NCBI GenBank assembly: GCA_030052745.1
Contig: JANBVO010000027.1
Span: 395,576 to 459,575 of the forward strand
Direction of reading: 5' to 3'
Origin: Pleurostoma richardsiae
Taxonomy: Eukaryota > Ascomycota > Sordariomycetes > Calosphaeriales > Pleurostomataceae
Length of the DNA: 64,000 nucleotides
Below the pieces are notes generated by a model that saw only the letters and a list, made by a program, of their open reading frames with translations, was not told the origin of the DNA and searched no databases. Shown here piece after piece: positions 47,320 to 56,673 of this stretch. Made by a program: the position numbers and the translations under genes. Position 1 is the stretch's first letter. Each line of letters begins with the position of its first letter.

Positions 47320-48089
47320 ATGGGGCCGGACAGGAGGACAGGCGAATTCTGGCAACGTCTGCGGGCCACGAGAGCATGCATCATCCGGATCCTCAGAGTA
47401 GGGAGAGGCGCGGAGCCCGAGACCTTCTCCGCTAAGACCTCTGGCCAACTAGCCGGCACCAAAGAGGACTCCAAGATGTGGCTGCTCTATCTCGGCATGA
47501 TCGGACGGGACATAAAACGAGAGCGCAACGCCCACCGAAGAGATAACATTCGCGCCTGTCTCGCCTGGGTCAAGAAGCACGGCTATCCGCGGTTTGGCTA
47601 CAACATATGGGCACTTGACTGCCTTGTGACCTGCCAGCTGGAACACGAGTACCTCGACTTCTGGAAAAGTGCAGATCTTCCATACGCTAGTGAGGCATAC
47701 GCGGTGGTGCGCTGCGACCGACTCTGTCATCTGTTCGGCATCTGACCTGGTCACAGTCCTTTCCCAAGAACCTCTTGTCAGAAGACGGCCAGAGGTATGT
47801 CCGCATGGTAGATGAGGATTACGACAAGGAGCAGACAGCGGCGCGCAAGGTTAACATAGCGGCATGCGCAGCGTTCGTAAGGGAGCATGATTGTCCCCCA
47901 CCAGGATGGGTGGTCTGGGCCTTGCATGGCAAGGCGAGCTCCTGTCGAACTGTAGACTTCGTGAGGCTGGTCAACCAAAGGAAGCCCACGGATGCCGCAC
48001 ACATGTTGATATATGCCTTGGTGAGTTACGAGCCAAGGAGTGACAGCTCCGTTATCGTTAACATAATTGCAGGGGAGAACAACAGGTGA
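47320..48089 (+). CDS. Uncharacterised protein with two copies of a WAL-type repeat, frame change between copies
   Basis: Two open frames (47320-47745 and, from about 47756, to 48089) carry related segments of about 75 residues. Copy A reads NIRACLAWVKKHGYP then GYNIWAL; copy B reads NIAACAAFVREHDCP then GWVVWAL. The shared pattern is NI-x-AC-x-A-x-V-x2-H-x3-P-x2-G-x2-(I/V)WAL followed by a helical stretch and an aromatic/acidic end. The copies are in different frames. I find no comfortable intron, since the most obvious acceptor (47804-region) gives a stop, so either a non-obvious intron or a one-base loss separates them near 47735-47760. I know no named family. Divergent from the HET gene. 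The start is uncertain. Confidence 0.5.
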
Positions 48090-48196
48090 AACCCGTGACA
48101 GTTTGGATCAAGATGAAGTCGAAGAGGAACCCTTTGACGTGGACTCGTACTTAGTGGTAACCACAATACTCTGAGCTTCTAAGGCCAGGTGCTATA

Positions 48197-50188
48197 TTAG
48201 TACACCTGTTTGCTTACGGCTGAGGACTGCTCTTGTGCTTCAATGATGGTCAAGTACACCTCTACTCCACTGTCAGTTGGGGCGCCTTGGGGACAAGGGC
48301 AAGGGGAGGTACCAGCAATGCGCCACCGCTTCTTGCAAAGGCGTAAGACCTCCTTTATATTGGATATCTTCCCATCGATTGTGCTGTCAAGCTCGTCTCC
48401 GCGTATCATCAGGTGAGCCATAACTGCTTGATAGGCTAGATGAACCGCGAATATGGACATCCGATCGATAATGTATCTCCCCTCCTCGGTGGAACGCAAA
48501 TTTAGAATACGGTTCGCTGTGTCTGACACGCTGTTGAGCGTGATAAGAGCTTCGCCAGAGAGCTTCGGTTGCGTTTGTCCGGGTGTCCCATCGTAGGAAC
48601 GAAAAGGCGTAAACCTTTCGAGGAGTAGAATGGAACTGCCAGGGAATTAGCTCGCCACGTAGAGACGAGACAGAGACTCGTGGATCTCACCTGAAAGTGA
48701 TGGTTGTCTGGTCGCAAAACTCAAAACGCCTCGTGAATGCTTCGACAGTGGCCAGTTTCAGAAGAGCAAGGAGAGTCCGTCGCAACTGAGCTCTCTCTTC
48801 CAAACAGAGCGGATCGGTGCTCGAATCCCGGCGTATATGCCGCAACACACGACTAAGAAGGTGTACTGCTTGTGCTACCCTTGCATATCGTCCGGTGAAT
48901 AGGTTAGCCCTGTCCGACTTGAACATAGAGGCTTCGCGTATCACGATCTAGAAAAGGAAGTGTGTTAGCGCTTTTGCTGTTGGTTTTAAGCAGGAGTGGT
49001 TCATAGGCGCAGTACTCCTGTATCGAATGAGGGGTCATCCTCTGGTAGGCAAGTCTCTGGTTCCGGGTCCTCCGTTACGAGTGACCGCATCGGATCGGCT
49101 ATGCCTGTAAATCTATAAAACACTTAGACTTCATCTACTCCGGGGGTAAGTGATTTACCAACTTGTCTAGGCTGAGGACCCCCCACCACGCTCGTCTCCT
49201 CTCCTCCATGCCATCACTTGAAACGAGTTGATCCCTTGACGGCTGGTTTCTTGTATCTTTATCGACTCCAAGGGCCGCACCATATCTTGCACAGACGCCA
49301 ATAGAGAAGAATGCCGCAGGATAGATAGCATTCCCCAGTTCGCACAAGGTGATGAGAATTATGGCCTGGAGTACATAAATTGAGAGTAGACCAGACGCCT
49401 CGATGTAAGAGTAAAATCGCTTCGTAAGCTGATATAAATTAGGGTCAAAATCATTCGCTGATGCGGTCGCGAGTTTCATCGAAAGAGTCAACAGGTAAAG
49501 TTCCGCCCGGCGCTGTGACAAGGGGCTCAACAGGTGATGGTAAAAGCGCGGTCTGGATATGATGGGCCACCAAGGATGCAAGATCCTAAAGTATGTCTCC
49601 GCGGTGGTGCGGATGCTAGCGTCGTCACCCACATGGACCACAACTTCTGCGGGGATGGTGAGCTGTGGACGAGGGAACTCCAGCTGCACGGCACTGAAAA
49701 CCTCAGGGGCGATGAAGAATACCGCACGGGAGTCATCCCTCGTATCCAGCGACTCCTCGGGATTGCTAGCTCTAGAGTCCGCGCGGGATGACGAAGCAGA
49801 TGAGAGGGGCTCTGAAATGCGGGCAGAAAGTACACCCTGTAATCGGCTTGATTTGCGTTGCTTGCGCCCTTGCGGATACTCGCAGGGAATTCCTTTCCTA
49901 TAGAGTAGATTGGTCAGCCCGAGCGGGTTGTCTACAATGACAGCCCGTTGAATCCGGATTAAGGAAGAAAGTAGTGTCCACAGACAACCTCTCCTGGACG
50001 GATCAACTAAGCCCGAATGACGACCGAGGAAAACCGCGGCCAAGGCCCTCAAGGACAGTGGTACGGGACAAAGAGAACAAACGGTGGCCTCACCTTACGC
50101 ACAAGCCGCAGACCGGGTACAGCCTATCGCAACGTCGCTTGTTTTGGCGACAGCTCACGCAGGACAGGGCATTCTGGGGAACAGTCAT
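48197..50188 (-). CDS. Zn2Cys6 transcription factor (one junction unresolved)
   Basis: The short first exon (from the ATG at 50188) encodes a perfect zinc cluster split by a long intron of about 200 bases: CVSCRQNKRRCDRLYPVCGLC joins at 49900 to VRKGIPC, written here in two parts. A Ser-rich linker and a fungal-specific domain follow: TYFRILHPWWPIISRPRF, GVCARYGAALGVD, RRRAWWGVLSLDKL. Later exons give DPMRSLVTEDPEPETCLPED, a helical segment (FTGRYARVAQAVHLLSRVLRH) and the C-terminus ending SKQVY. The intron at about 49030-48955 and the one at about 48687-48640 splice in frame. The junction after LDKL (about 49160-49100) does not: the only GT-AG choices I see shift the frame by one. So the gene may be frameshifted or use a site that I missed. 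Nuclear regulator of unknown target. Confidence 0.78.
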
Positions 50189-50831
50189 CTTCTGCTGTGA
50201 TACTGGTCGAATTCACCGCTGATTGAAACGTGATGCGGTGTGCGAGATACAGCGTTGCGGACTGACCGTAAGACCGATGTCCGCAGCGGAATCCGTGCGC
50301 ATTTAATATTTCGAAGCCAATGAGCCAGTCATGTTCTGACTGCTAACCGTGGATATGTCAGCAGCGGATAAAGCCCGTCACAAAAAGTCCGCAAAATTGT
50401 CCGCAAGCGCCGCAAGCTTCAACACGCTAAACTAACACGACGGACCGAACATGGACATTCATAATCTACTTGGGTTACGATCCACGTTATGCCCCTTGGT
50501 GTTTGCGAGATTTGGTACCGGGGAGGTGACCCATGCATGTTTCGACAGTCCAACGAACCGCCTCCTTGCCACGTATCTGCGGTAATTTCGGGGAAAGCCA
50601 ACCGGTTTGGCATGATGTCCAAGGTGGCGGCGCCATCGCTGACAGAGCTTGTGATCTTAAGTTCAAGGAGCCAGGAAATCACATTTGTCAGTGTCTTGAT
50701 ACCGCGTCGGCTTGAAACATTATTTAAGGGAATGATAGGTCAGGGCCAACTTTGACGGCGTTCTTCATCTCTCTGATGATTCTTGAAAAGCCACCACAAC
50801 AGTTTCTTGCCGCAGTATCAACCCCTCCAAC
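50189..50831. other. Intergenic with repeated GTCCGCA motifs
   Basis: TGCGGAC (50256-50262) is answered by GTCCGCA (50279-50285) as an inverted pair, and two more GTCCGCAA copies stand in direct orientation near 50387-50406. No gene recognised. These could be a decayed transposon end or clustered binding sites. Confidence 0.4.
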
Positions 50832-52005
50832 ATGGCAAAGTCAAAACCTTTCGTCTTGGTATGGCCTGAAATCCTTGATCCTGACTCTTGCCAGACTGAC
50901 CAACTCAGATTACCGGGACCACTGGCATGGTTGGCTTCCGAGTCCTTGTCGTCGCTCTCGAGGCCGGATACCATGTCCGAGCGGCTGTTCGGAGCCAACA
51001 GGCTTTCGATAGGATCAAGGTCTTGACGCCAATCGCTCCGTACCTCGTCGACGTTGAGCCGTTCATCGTACCCGATATCACGGTTCCCGGTGCTTACGAT
51101 GAGGCAGTCAGGGACGTTGACTACATCATCCACATTGCAGCGCCGATAGCCAAGGCGTCCAACACCGATTATGAGGAGGATCTCATCCGTCCTTCCCTAC
51201 AGGGCACATTGGGAATGCTTGAGGCTGCTCAGAAGGCACCCTCCGTAAAAAAGATCGTCATCACGGCATCGGTGGCCTCTGTCGTGCCCACAGGAGTTCT
51301 TGTGAGCGAGAGAGATGCTGAAATCTACAATGGTAATCGAAACAATCTCTTTTGTTGGTCATTTCAAGTTTCTCCGTATTCATTAATAGGACATTCGCGA
51401 AGCACGGTTGCTGACTACCACTGTTAGAAAAGAGCCGGGTTCCGGATCCCAAAGGCCCCTACAGCAGCGTGCTGGGCGCCTACCTTGCCAGCAAGAAGAT
51501 TGCCTTCAACGCCACCGAGGCTTTCATCCGTGACAAGAAACCAAAATTTGAAGTTGTCAGTGTTGGGCCGGGGTTCATCGTTGGCCGTGACGATACCATA
51601 ACAGACCCGAAAAACATCGGCAACGGTTCGAATAGGCTACTCATCAGTCGGCTACTCGGCAACGGGGCTCCCATTCCAGCCAGTTCCTGTATCGCTCATA
51701 TTGACGATGTGGCAAAAGTCCACGTCGAGTCTCTCAATGAGGCGATCACAGGCAATCCGTTCTTCATGATCACTACGCAATGCCCAGAAGGCCCCAATTG
51801 GGATGATGCGTTGGAGATTGTGAAGAGGCGATATCCCAAGGAAGTCGCCGATGGAGTATTCCATACCACCTCCGGAGCTCCAACGCACCACGTCCTCACC
51901 GATTCCAGCTTCACCGAAAAGACCTTTGGAATCAGGTTCAAGACCTACGAGCAGGCGGTTGTCGATGTCGTCAACCACTACCTCGAACTGACCGGACGTA
52001 AGTAA
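50832..52005 (+). CDS. Extended SDR: dihydroflavonol-4-reductase-like ketone/aldehyde reductase
   Basis: Three exons (50832-50858, 50909-51332, 51428-52005) encode 342 residues. The nine-residue first exon MAKSKPFVL joins to ITGTTGMVGFRVL, completing the GxxGxxG cofactor loop of the NAD(P)-dependent epimerase/dehydratase family. VDYIIHIAAP and KKIVITASVASV (active-site Ser) follow, and the third exon holds the catalytic Tyr-x3-Lys in AYLASKKIAF. VGPGFIVGRD and IPASSCIAHIDDVAKVHV belong to the substrate domain. The closest functional relatives are the fungal ketoreductases and methylglyoxal/aldehyde reductases of this type. Frame intact. It lies directly upstream of, and on the same strand as, the intronless lyase at 52683. 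Confidence 0.9.
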
Positions 52006-52682
52006 TATCCGCCTGCCGACTTACAAGGGAGAGACAGTGCCAGCGTGAAGGGAAGACAATTTAGATCCAGCTTGAATACAATTTCTTCTACATGAGGAAG
52101 TCCAAAGTCTCATTGCAATGCCATAGTGAATGTTCAATACGTTCTGACCATTTCTCCTAGAAAGGAACGCGCAGCGTCTTATCAATCGAGCACCTCACCT
52201 CCGTTAACATAGCTGTCTTACTACTGAGTTTGTCGCGGAATCAACGCCATCGGCGAGGAGATGGCAAAGGTGCCGTGAGCAAGCCGGGCTATCACGGTTT
52301 GGCCGCCGATCCCGAGCCTTCCCGCGGCGGCGGCAAAGGGCATGCTGACAGTATAGACATTTCATGCGATTCTTCCGATGGCTACCGCTGAATTCATATA
52401 GGAAGCAGCCATGGTTTCCGAAGCCTCCCCACCTCTGTCGGCCGATGGGTCCCTGTCAATGAGAAACTAATTATGTGCTTTGGTGGCAGTGCTTGAACCA
52501 CTGGACTAATGCAGGCCGATAACTCCCTGGAGCAGAGTGGCCGGCCGGAAAATTCTCGCAATTCTTTGATTGCGTGTTTCGTGTAATCTTCGCCAAACCA
52601 AACTCCCTTCGCTGGTCTTCTTGGGAAAAGCAACCTTTCAACAACGCTTCGCTTCACTCAAACCCTGACTATCCAGCCCCTC
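52006..52682. other. Intergenic between reductase and lyase
   Basis: A 677-base region. An inverted tRNA-like stretch near 52480-52520 was considered and rejected. No gene recognised; the last 100 bases are the presumed promoter of the lyase. Confidence 0.45.
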
Positions 52683-54158
52683 ATGTCTGCTCCATCAGCT
52701 CATAAGCCGAGCGGAAACCATGACACCTTTTTCTGGCTCGGCCAGATTAACAAGTCTTCCCTGATCATAAATGCCGACGAGGGTCTTTTGGACCATACGC
52801 TGGCGCGCAAAATTGCTGCCGGCTTGCATCGTGTGTTGCAAGCCGGCGACGACGAACACGGCAGCCGACCAAGCCTGGTCATCACGTTCGAGCCGTTGCT
52901 GATTGAAGAAGCTGGCGTGGAAGCAACGGGTCTCCATGCTGGCCGGTCAAGCCAGGATATGGTTACCACGGCTTACACGGCTGCTTTGCGTGAAGAAACG
53001 CTCCGTCTGGCGGATCAACTACTTGCGACCTGCGGCAGCTTGGTCAGGCTAGCCGAAGCCCACACAGATACGATCGTGCCCTGCTACACCAACGGCGTCG
53101 CCGCGCAGCCGAACAGCTATGGCCACGTCGTTTTGGGCCACGTTGCTGGCGTCCTACGTGACCTAGAGCGACTGCAAGAGTACTACAGACGCCTCGACCG
53201 CTGCCCAATGGGTACTACAGTGCTGAACGGCACGGGCTTCCCACTGAACCGCAATCGTATGGCGGCTTATCTAGGCTTCTCGGCTTTGGCAGAGAACGCC
53301 TACGACGCGGTTCAGATCACGGCTGTGGAGATGCCGGTGGAGCTCGGCGCTTTAGCCACAGCCATCGCATTGCATGCAGGGGCCTTCATTCAGGATGTCA
53401 TGGTCCAGTACGCGATGCCCCGGCCCTGGATCCTGCTGAAAGAAGGCAACGGTGCAACATACGTGTCCAGTGCCATGCCGCAGAAGCGAAACCCCGGTCT
53501 GCTAAATAACACCCGCGCCGAAGCATCTAGAGTCGTCACATTAGGCGTGGGACGTGCAGTGCAGGCACACAATATTCCACCAGGCATGCCTGATGGCAAA
53601 GCGTTGCGGGACAACATGGCCGTCATGCAGGGCGCCACTGGGGTTCTTGTGCAATGGGAGCAAATCTTGAACACTTTATATATCAAACCGGAACGCGCCT
53701 TGGAAGAGCTGAATCGTGATTGGACGGCCTCACAGGAACTGGCAGACACTCTGATGCGCTGCCACGGTTTGCCCTTCCGCGTGGGTCACCATTTCGCATC
53801 AGAACTGGTAGACTATGCCAGGACGAACGACATCTGCCCGAGTGCCTTTCCTTACGCTCAAGCCCAAAGTATATATGACAAGACACTGAGAGACATGGGC
53901 ATGCCAGGCGGTAATCCCCTTCCAATGGACGAAGCCGAATTCCGCGCGGCCCTGGATCCTGTCGCTATAGTTCGCAACCGTGTTACCGTCGGTGGCCCGC
54001 AGCCAGCGGAAATGATGCGAATGTTAAAGTTGGCAAAACAGAGCATAGCTGATGGAGAGTCTTGGGTTCAGTCCCGACGTCAATGGTTTGAAGATGCATT
54101 GTCGCGGTTGGATACCGATTTCAAGAAGCTCCTCGATTTCACAGAGCAAAGAGTTTAA
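52683..54158 (+). CDS. Argininosuccinate-lyase-superfamily enzyme, bacterial-like, intronless
   Basis: A 491-residue member of the fumarase/aspartase superfamily, whose enzymes split C-N bonds of succinyl compounds and release fumarate. Superfamily blocks are present: HAGRSSQDMVTTAYTAALRE, CYTNGVAAQPNSYGHVVLGH (region of the catalytic His), GTTVLNGTGFPLNRNRMAAY, and the signature SSAMPQKRNPGLLNN with its catalytic Ser. It is only distantly like the true argininosuccinate lyase at 20507-22156: that gene has three introns, this one none. The sequence has the look of the bacterial lyase branch that includes EDDS lyase, acting on N-substituted aspartates; I infer this from pattern only. A horizontal transfer from bacteria is the simplest explanation. 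Intact. Substrate unknown. Confidence 0.88.
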   Translation: MSAPSAHKPSGNHDTFFWLGQINKSSLIINADEGLLDHTLARKIAAGLHRVLQAGDDEHGSRPSLVITFEPLLIEEAGVEATGLHAGRSSQDMVTTAYTAALREETLRLADQLLATCGSLVRLAEAHTDTIVPCYTNGVAAQPNSYGHVVLGHVAGVLRDLERLQEYYRRLDRCPMGTTVLNGTGFPLNRNRMAAYLGFSALAENAYDAVQITAVEMPVELGALATAIALHAGAFIQDVMVQYAMPRPWILLKEGNGATYVSSAMPQKRNPGLLNNTRAEASRVVTLGVGRAVQAHNIPPGMPDGKALRDNMAVMQGATGVLVQWEQILNTLYIKPERALEELNRDWTASQELADTLMRCHGLPFRVGHHFASELVDYARTNDICPSAFPYAQAQSIYDKTLRDMGMPGGNPLPMDEAEFRAALDPVAIVRNRVTVGGPQPAEMMRMLKLAKQSIADGESWVQSRRQWFEDALSRLDTDFKKLLDFTEQRV

Positions 54159-54676
54159 TCTTGGCTTTCTCGCCCAGGGTCTATGTCTCCTGCCTTCCGA
54201 GACTGGATGAGCAGGGAAGAAAGGTTGCCTGGTCTACTATGTCTACACGAATAGCAGACATTTCTTCCCGATGCCATCCAGTTATTTCCCCTCGCACGGC
54301 TGCCTACTTGGACCTTTCAGTGCGCTCTATCATGCGATTTTTTGGAATCGGTTCCAGTACTTCTGAGAGGCACCAGAGTGGTATAAATAGGGGCGTGGGA
54401 AGAGGGAAGGAAAGAGGAAGCAGGACTCGGTCCACGGAATACTATCCGTAGGACAATTCCATTTGTACATGTAGAGAATCTCCTAGAAGTAGAGCAAATG
54501 CAGAAGCCCGGGGTTTGTTTTAATTTAGTCAATCTCTACCAACGTATAACTATCTCGTCGATGAGAACTCATCCCAGCCAACTCTGATGGACCTTCCGCC
54601 ACGGCCAGATGGGAACGCTCTGTATGACGAAGGGGATCTGTTTTGTTGTGCCCATCACTCTACGTGTCAGTCTATC

Positions 54677-54708
54677 AAGACGACATATACGTAAGACGAC
54701 ATATACGT
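54677..54708. repeat. Perfect 16-bp tandem repeat, two copies
   Basis: AAGACGACATATACGT occurs twice head to tail. No coding context; likely a small replication-slippage duplication. Confidence 0.65.
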
Positions 54709-55115
54709 AACAGCCAGAGAAAGACAGACTTGCTGCTCGCCTTAACTTGAACGGATTCTTCGATACCTATAGAAGCATTCGAACAACGGTCGTGCATGAG
54801 ATGGCCGCGGCCACAACCGTTACCTAGGACGATACGACGTGAATCAATGGTGCTTAAGACGTTGCATCGCATAAGCGGGAGAGCTCACATTTATTATCAC
54901 ATCATATCACACGAGGCACCCATGATGAGTCAGGACATGCATTATTAGATTCTCTTATTGACCCGATGCTCACCAGTTCGGCCCAGAGCGGTTAATGAGT
55001 TGCGGGCCAACGCACCAACCATCAATAATCTGGGGTCGGTCTAGTTACGGTTCGCCTCTTCGGGGTCTGGCATGCAGGTACCTGCTCATCTCATGTCAGC
55101 TCACTGGTTCTCTGG

Positions 55116-55121
55116 TATAAA
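55116..55121 (+). promoter_or_regulatory. TATA box of the FAD oxidoreductase gene
   Basis: TATAAA, followed by GGAGAGG, 122 bases before the start codon at 55243. It fits a core promoter of a single-exon secreted-enzyme gene. Confidence 0.5.
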
Positions 55122-55242
55122 GGAGAGGACATTGCCAAAGCTAGAAAGATTCCATGGAAATGCCTACCTGGTTCTCTCTGCGACCAATAATTCTACAGGG
55201 GTCGAGGTTCATTTAATTTCCGTCCCTTAAACTCTCAACAAT

Positions 55243-56673
55243 ATGTATAATTACAGTCAACTGTTCAGTCGGGCAGCACTCTTCTTCATCGGCGCAGCAG
55301 TAGCAGCAAGCACCGATGAATTGATAACCAGCTGCATATCCCGTGACGTTGTCATCGTTGGAGGAGGGTCCAGCGGGACATATGCTGCCATTCGCCTCCT
55401 ACAGCAAGGTTTCTCTGTCGCTGTCGTTGAGAGAAAGCCAGCTCTGGGTGGGCACGTCAACACCTTTTTCGACCCGGAAACTGGGACAACACTCGACTAC
55501 GGTGTGATAGGTTTTCCCAACCTAACAGTCCTCAATAACTACTTTGAGTATCTGGGCGTCTCGACCAGTCCGCTCGGAGGGCGGTTCGGCAACGCCGGGT
55601 CGCTGTTTGCGGACTTTGCTAAGGATGGGAAAGCGGTTGCAATTCCGGCTTCCATTCCGTGGAGCGACCAAACAGCAGCAGGGCTGGCCTTGGCCGAGTA
55701 CGGGCAGCAGATCGGCAGGTTTCCGTTCCTACCTAATGGCTTTGACCTCCCGACCCCAATCCCGGATGACCTCTTGCTCCCGTTCGGTGACTTCTTGGAG
55801 AAGTACGACCTTGGTGCATTTGCCGACATTGCCATCACGTTCAACCAGGGCGCTGGCAACATCCTGGCTCTGTCAACGTTGTACAACATGAAGTACTTCT
55901 CGGAAAGCACCGTCCAAGCAATACTCGGAGCCGGCCTGATCTTCGTAACAACGGCAGACCAGAATAACCAGGCAATATATGACAAGGCAGCCTCAATACT
56001 TGGCGATGCTGTCTTTTTAAACAGCAATATCAGTCGCATCGAGCGTCATGGTCACGGTGTCCATGTGGAGGTCGTTACGCCTTCGGGGGAAAAGCAGATC
56101 ATTGCGAAGAAGCTTGTTATCTCCATTCCACCAAAGATAGAAAGCTTACAAGGCCTGGGCCTAGACCTCAGTGCTCAAGAGAGTTACCTTTTCGGCCAGT
56201 TCAATAACAGCTACTACTGGGACATGGTCATCCGGAATTCGGGCATCCCCGACAACGTGACTTTCTCTAACGTCGACATAAGTGCACCGCTTGGCATACC
56301 GCCGCTTCCAGGGGCTTATGCGGTCGACTCGACCGGCCTACCTGGCATCCACACGGCCTACTATGGCAGTCCCCACTACCTATCTGACGAAGAGGTCAAG
56401 GCGGACGTCCTGCAGACACTAGCGAGGATCGTGGAAGCCAACGGCTACAATTCGACAGCCACCCCGGAATTTGTGGGTTTCAATAATCACTCCCCTTTCG
56501 AACTCACAGTGTCCGACGCGGCTGTCAAGGCTGGCTTCTACGACGCAGTGAACGCGCTCCAAGGGCAGCGAGATACCTGGTGGACTGGTGCAACGTGGCA
56601 GTCACAGAACAGCGCAGAGATCTGGAACTGGACAGAGTACAACTTACTTCCCAAGATAGTGGCATCTTTGTAG
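55243..56673 (+). CDS. Secreted FAD-dependent oxidoreductase (beta-cyclopiazonate-dehydrogenase/amine-oxidase-like)
   Basis: An intronless 476-residue flavoprotein. The N-terminus (MYNYSQLFSRAALFFIGAAV) is a signal peptide or anchor. The FAD dinucleotide-binding motif follows at about residues 36-50 (DVVIVGGGSSGTYAA), then VVERKPALGGHVNTF, typical of NAD(P)-binding Rossmann/amine-oxidase proteins. The middle has FADIAITFNQGAGNILAL and QAILGAGLIFVTTADQ; the C-terminus has WWTGATWQSQNSAEIWNW. This is the pattern of the fungal group annotated as beta-cyclopiazonate dehydrogenase or FAD/NAD(P)-binding protein. The group is broad and its presence does not imply cyclopiazonic acid synthesis, as no other genes of that pathway are here. 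Several Asn-x-Ser/Thr sites support secretion. Substrate unknown. Confidence 0.88.
   Translation: MYNYSQLFSRAALFFIGAAVAASTDELITSCISRDVVIVGGGSSGTYAAIRLLQQGFSVAVVERKPALGGHVNTFFDPETGTTLDYGVIGFPNLTVLNNYFEYLGVSTSPLGGRFGNAGSLFADFAKDGKAVAIPASIPWSDQTAAGLALAEYGQQIGRFPFLPNGFDLPTPIPDDLLLPFGDFLEKYDLGAFADIAITFNQGAGNILALSTLYNMKYFSESTVQAILGAGLIFVTTADQNNQAIYDKAASILGDAVFLNSNISRIERHGHGVHVEVVTPSGEKQIIAKKLVISIPPKIESLQGLGLDLSAQESYLFGQFNNSYYWDMVIRNSGIPDNVTFSNVDISAPLGIPPLPGAYAVDSTGLPGIHTAYYGSPHYLSDEEVKADVLQTLARIVEANGYNSTATPEFVGFNNHSPFELTVSDAAVKAGFYDAVNALQGQRDTWWTGATWQSQNSAEIWNWTEYNLLPKIVASL

Larger units (their letters stand above)
54159..55242. other. Intergenic, 1.1 kb, with TATA-like boxes and a tandem repeat
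   Basis: A TATAAATA sequence stands at about 54380 and TATAAA at 55116-55121. A 16-bp unit is tandemly repeated at 54677-54708. TGAGTCA, a Gcn4/CpcA-like site in reverse, occurs near 54926. No gene recognised. Confidence 0.5.

Noticed and set aside
52480-52530. tRNA-like sequence on the minus strand (TAGTCCAGTGGTTCAAGC)
   Set aside because: Only a D-arm-like stretch is present; no anticodon stem, T-arm or acceptor pairing could be built.
55243-56673. Cyclopiazonic acid cluster suggested by the dehydrogenase-like flavoprotein
   Set aside because: No hybrid synthetase or dimethylallyltransferase in the window; the flavoprotein group is broad.
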